From Lunatimonas salinarum (GTDB taxonomy: Bacteria; Bacteroidota; Bacteroidia; Cytophagales; Cyclobacteriaceae), in the NCBI RefSeq assembly GCF_017811155.1, contig NZ_JACVCV010000006.1, forward strand, positions 1-64,000: a stretch of 64,000 nt of DNA, in the 5' to 3' direction. Position 1 is the stretch's first letter. Each line of letters begins with the position of its first letter. Below, piece after piece: positions 61,295 through 64,000 of this stretch. Below the pieces are notes generated by a model. It saw only the letters and a program-made list of their open reading frames with translations, was not told the origin of the DNA and searched no databases. The position numbers were made by a program, and so were the translations under genes.

Positions 61295-62236
61295 TTGAGA
61301 AAGCCATTGCACGATATCGCCGTCAAGCTGCATCAGCAGGCCATCAAGTTGCGGACGGTCCACTTTGGCAATCCGGATCAAAACCTATATGATGTAGGAA
61401 AGATTTTTTTTCGACAACTCCAAAAAGATGAGATATTTGAAAGAGCAAGTGCCATGGCCTTCAATTTTACCATCGCACTCTTTCCACTGATTCTTTTTTT
61501 GCTTAATGTGATTCCCTACGTGCAGTTTTTTGTCGGGGCCGTTACAACGGAAAACATCCTGCTCTTTATTCAGGAAATCATGCCTGGATCACTCTATCAG
61601 GAAGCGGAAGCAACCATTATGGATATAGTGAGCAAGCCGAGACAAAGCCTTCTCTCGCTGGGCTTTTTTCTTGCCCTATACCTGGCGACGAATGGAGTGA
61701 TTTCTCTGATGAACGCGTTCAATGCGGTATATAGAACAAAGGAAAGCCGGGGATTTTTATATACCAGAGCAATTGCGGTAAGTATTATCATGGTGTTGGT
61801 CCTTAGCATTTGTGTGGCGGTATTGATCATGATTATTGGCAGCGGGATGTTGTATCGCTTGTCCACCTACGAATTTGTCAATAATACGCTGTACTATTAC
61901 TCGTTGTCCGCCCTAAAGTTTCTGGTGCTTCTATTGCTGTTTTTGATTGCCACAGCCTATATTTTTCGGTTTGCGCCGGTGGTGCATGACAAGTGGCATT
62001 TCTTTTCTGCCGGATCGATCGTGGCTGCACTGTTGATCAATCTCAGTTTTTATGCCTTTACCTTTTACCTAAACAATTTTGCCAGCTATAACAAGCTGTA
62101 TGGTTCCATAGGGACTATGATCGCGCTGATGCTTTGGCTTTGGATTACCTCCATCATCGTATTGGTAGGATTTGAAATCAACGTAAGTCTGGACAAGGCT
62201 GCTATACGTCGCAAGCGGCGAATTTCCCGCGGATAG
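61295..62236 (+). CDS. YihY/BrkB-family inner-membrane protein (TTG start)
   Basis: The start at 61295 is TTG, because no ATG or GTG lies in frame before the conserved ASAMAFNFTIALFPLILFLLN and the family has about 45 residues in front of this point. 313 residues with six predicted transmembrane helices; GSIGTMIALMLWLWITSIIV and GFEINVSLDK close the family pattern. Its role is unknown, despite the 'virulence factor BrkB' name. It is the third gene of the mltG operon. Confidence 0.85.
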   Translation: MRKPLHDIAVKLHQQAIKLRTVHFGNPDQNLYDVGKIFFRQLQKDEIFERASAMAFNFTIALFPLILFLLNVIPYVQFFVGAVTTENILLFIQEIMPGSLYQEAEATIMDIVSKPRQSLLSLGFFLALYLATNGVISLMNAFNAVYRTKESRGFLYTRAIAVSIIMVLVLSICVAVLIMIIGSGMLYRLSTYEFVNNTLYYYSLSALKFLVLLLLFLIATAYIFRFAPVVHDKWHFFSAGSIVAALLINLSFYAFTFYLNNFASYNKLYGSIGTMIALMLWLWITSIIVLVGFEINVSLDKAAIRRKRRISRG

Positions 62237-62312
62237 GCCATTCATCCGCGGATGACCGTGGGGGATTGCCCAAAATACCGTAAATTTGACGGGGTGTTGG
62301 TCAGGAGGGGGA

Positions 62313-62343
62313 TTTGCCAAAAATTTGCTTTGCCTTACATTTA
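62313..62343 (+). promoter_or_regulatory. Promoter of pta
   Basis: TTTG (62313-62316), a 19-nt spacer and TACATTTA (62336-62343) match -33 TTTG / -7 TAnnTTTG except for the last base. The ATG at 62353 is only 9 nt downstream, so the message is nearly leaderless. Confidence 0.5.
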
Positions 62344-62352
62344 AACGATTAC

Positions 62353-64000
62353 ATGCAACCTAACAAAAGTATTTTTATCGCCACTACCCAGCCTTTTAGC
62401 GGCAAGTCAGTTATCGCATTGGGGCTAGTAGATATGCTGCTGGCCAAGGCGCAGCGCGTAGGGTATTTTAAACCCATTGTAAATCAGCATCCGGATTTAA
62501 AGCGGGATCCACACATCGACACCTTGATACAGCACTTTAAACTCCCGATTGAATATAAGGGATCCTATGCCTACACCAAGGAAGAAGCAAATCTGCTGAT
62601 TGAGTCGGGTCATCAAGATGAAATTATCGATACGATCATCAGCCGGCAAAAGGAGATAGAAGCCAACTACGATTTTACGGTGATTGAAGGCAGTGATTTT
62701 CTGGGAGAGGGAACGGCCTTTGAATTTGACGCGAACGTGACCATCGCCAAAAATCTGGGTGCCCCGGTGATCATCGTACTGTCCGGTGATGAAAAAAATA
62801 TCGCCCAGATTTCCAGTGCGGCCATGGTGACCCTGCGGAATTTTATAGACCGTAAGGTGAAAGTGGTTGCCGTGGTTGTCAACAAAGTGGACGGAGAAAA
62901 TTTGGAGGGTGTACGGGCAGCGCTCCAAAGTCAGCTTCCTCCATCGGTGCTGCTTGCCGTTATACCCAAGATCCAAGAACTCAAGAGCCCCACCATGCAG
63001 GAAGTGAAAAATTACCTGGGGGCTACGGTGCTTTTTGGAGAACGTCACCTCGCAAACCGAGCCGATCACTTTATTTTTGGGGCCATGCAAGTCCCCAATT
63101 TTTTGCAGCACATCAAGCGAAATGTTTTAGTGGTCACTCCGGGCGACCGATCCGATATCGTATTGGCTACCTTGCAGGCCGATCTGTCCAAAAATTACCC
63201 GAAGATTGGCGGAGTAGTCCTGACAGGTGGTTTTGAAGTCCCCGAATCGGTCCTTCGACTGATAGAGGGTTCTGAGCATACACTCCCAATTTTGGCCGTG
63301 AAGGAGCCGTCATTTTATGCAGCCACCAAAGTGGCTGGGATCCACTCCCGAATCATGCCGGACGATGTCGAGAAGATACATCATGCGGTAAGTACTTTCC
63401 GCCGGTTTATTGATGTAGACCGCCTGGAAAAAGAGATCGCTTCCTTTAAGCCCACAGGGGTTACGCCGCGAATGTTTCAATACCAACTGGTGAGTAGGGC
63501 AAAGCAGCGGAAACGGCACATTGTATTGCCAGAGGGTAAAGATGAACGCATCCTGAAGGCAGCAGACCGTTTGGTGCGCCAGGAAGTGGTAAATATCACC
63601 CTGCTGGGTGATCCGGAGGAAATCCTAGGAACGATCAACAGATTGGGGCTGAGCCTTGATCGCCATAATTGCCAAATCATCAATCCGGTGGATGCGGTGT
63701 ATTTTGAAGACTACGTGAACACCTTGTATGAACTCCGTAAGGCAAAAAATATGACCCTCAGCGTAGCCCGGGATTTGATGAGTGATGTGGCCTACTACGG
63801 CACCATGATGGTGTACAAAGGGCACGCCGATGGCATGGTGTCGGGAGCCATTCACACCACCGCCCATACGATCCGCCCTGCGTTGCAAATCATTAAAACC
63901 AAGCCGGGCATTTCGCTGGTTTCGTCGGTCTTTTTCATGTGCTTACCGGATCGGGTCACCGTTTTTGGCGATTGTGCGATCAACATCAACCCCTCTGCCG
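62353..64000 (+). CDS. pta: Phosphate acetyltransferase, cut by window end
   Basis: Starts at ATG 62353 and runs open to the end (549 codons visible of about 700). The N-terminal part is the AAA_26/BioD-like domain: KSIFIATTQPFSGKSVIALG (P-loop variant) with VIEGSDFLGEGTAFEFD. The DRTGG domain follows (NVLVVTPGDRSDIVLATLQA). The catalytic PTA_PTB domain begins near residue 385: HIVLPEGKDERILKAADRLV, VAYYGTMMVYKGHADGMVSG and AIHTTAHTIRPALQIIKTKP. The enzyme converts acetyl-CoA and phosphate to acetyl phosphate; ackA is expected downstream but is outside the window. Confidence 0.93.
   Translation, partial: MQPNKSIFIATTQPFSGKSVIALGLVDMLLAKAQRVGYFKPIVNQHPDLKRDPHIDTLIQHFKLPIEYKGSYAYTKEEANLLIESGHQDEIIDTIISRQKEIEANYDFTVIEGSDFLGEGTAFEFDANVTIAKNLGAPVIIVLSGDEKNIAQISSAAMVTLRNFIDRKVKVVAVVVNKVDGENLEGVRAALQSQLPPSVLLAVIPKIQELKSPTMQEVKNYLGATVLFGERHLANRADHFIFGAMQVPNFLQHIKRNVLVVTPGDRSDIVLATLQADLSKNYPKIGGVVLTGGFEVPESVLRLIEGSEHTLPILAVKEPSFYAATKVAGIHSRIMPDDVEKIHHAVSTFRRFIDVDRLEKEIASFKPTGVTPRMFQYQLVSRAKQRKRHIVLPEGKDERILKAADRLVRQEVVNITLLGDPEEILGTINRLGLSLDRHNCQIINPVDAVYFEDYVNTLYELRKAKNMTLSVARDLMSDVAYYGTMMVYKGHADGMVSGAIHTTAHTIRPALQIIKTKPGISLVSSVFFMCLPDRVTVFGDCAININPSA

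Noticed and set aside
1-64000. CRISPR array, prophage, insertion sequence or toxin-antitoxin unit
   Set aside because: No regularly spaced direct repeats, transposase, integrase or typical toxin pair was seen.

Overview
The window looks like chromosomal DNA of a free-living, aerobic Bacteroidota of the Cytophagales, probably near Cyclobacteriaceae. The evidence is a PorV2/PorU2-type pair linked to type IX secretion, many Q-ending signal peptides, SusC-independent sugar genes, several copies of the phylum's -7 promoter box TAnnTTTG, start codons mostly without Shine-Dalgarno sequences, and a TPR-histidine kinase typical of the group. I see no insertion sequence, phage, CRISPR array, toxin system or other clear mobile DNA. 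The genus call is inference.

Layout. 1-600: three decayed copies of a 5S rRNA 3' end, each with its own terminator; the middle copy is broken up by 16-nt perfect palindromes. 602-4946 (minus): secreted carbohydrate enzymes (GH16, a GH5-like barrel) and a Tat-exported Gfo/Idh/MocA protein. 5340-6225: two small haem-binding CxxCH proteins. 6369-13089 (plus): an accessory sugar locus with an FG-GAP propeller, a fucose-isomerase-like enzyme, a sialidase-fold lipoprotein, a DHDPS/NAL aldolase and an SSS symporter. 13086-15969 (minus): a TPR histidine kinase and a four-helix-bundle membrane sensor. 16440-16666 (minus): tRNA-Lys and tRNA-Arg with a good promoter and terminator. 16897-33689: mixed housekeeping and exported enzymes (DUF294, MATE, sugar nucleotidyltransferase, EEP phosphatase, response regulator, GNAT, VF530, PHP, TlpA, truncated haemoglobin, esterase, DASS transporter, Tat-exported sugar isomerase, DinB, Tat-exported NIF3). 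33824-39978 (minus): porV2-porU2. 40436-42713: padR-pspC. 42871-48281: a beta-CASP hydrolase, a lipoprotein, an ECF sigma factor with a putative membrane anti-sigma partner, a barrel protein and a DUF4097 protein. 48300-64000: a redox enzyme, purB, SulP, clpC, wbqC, a Sua5/YrdC gene, mltG, a thioesterase, yihY/brkB and the start of pta.

How the genes fit together. The clearest pathway-like unit is 6369-13089: recognition or cleavage of a sugar outside the cytoplasm, sodium-driven import, aldose/ketose isomerisation and retro-aldol cleavage. The sialidase-fold member lacks the usual N-terminal arginine motif and the isomerase is a distant family member, so the substrate is unknown; this is the best candidate for an undescribed system. 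The PorV2/PorU2 pair, with a very long (1,677 aa) C25-type protease, is a second type IX-like unit. Several enzymes whose relatives are usually cytoplasmic (Gfo/Idh, sugar isomerase, NIF3) carry Tat-like leaders.
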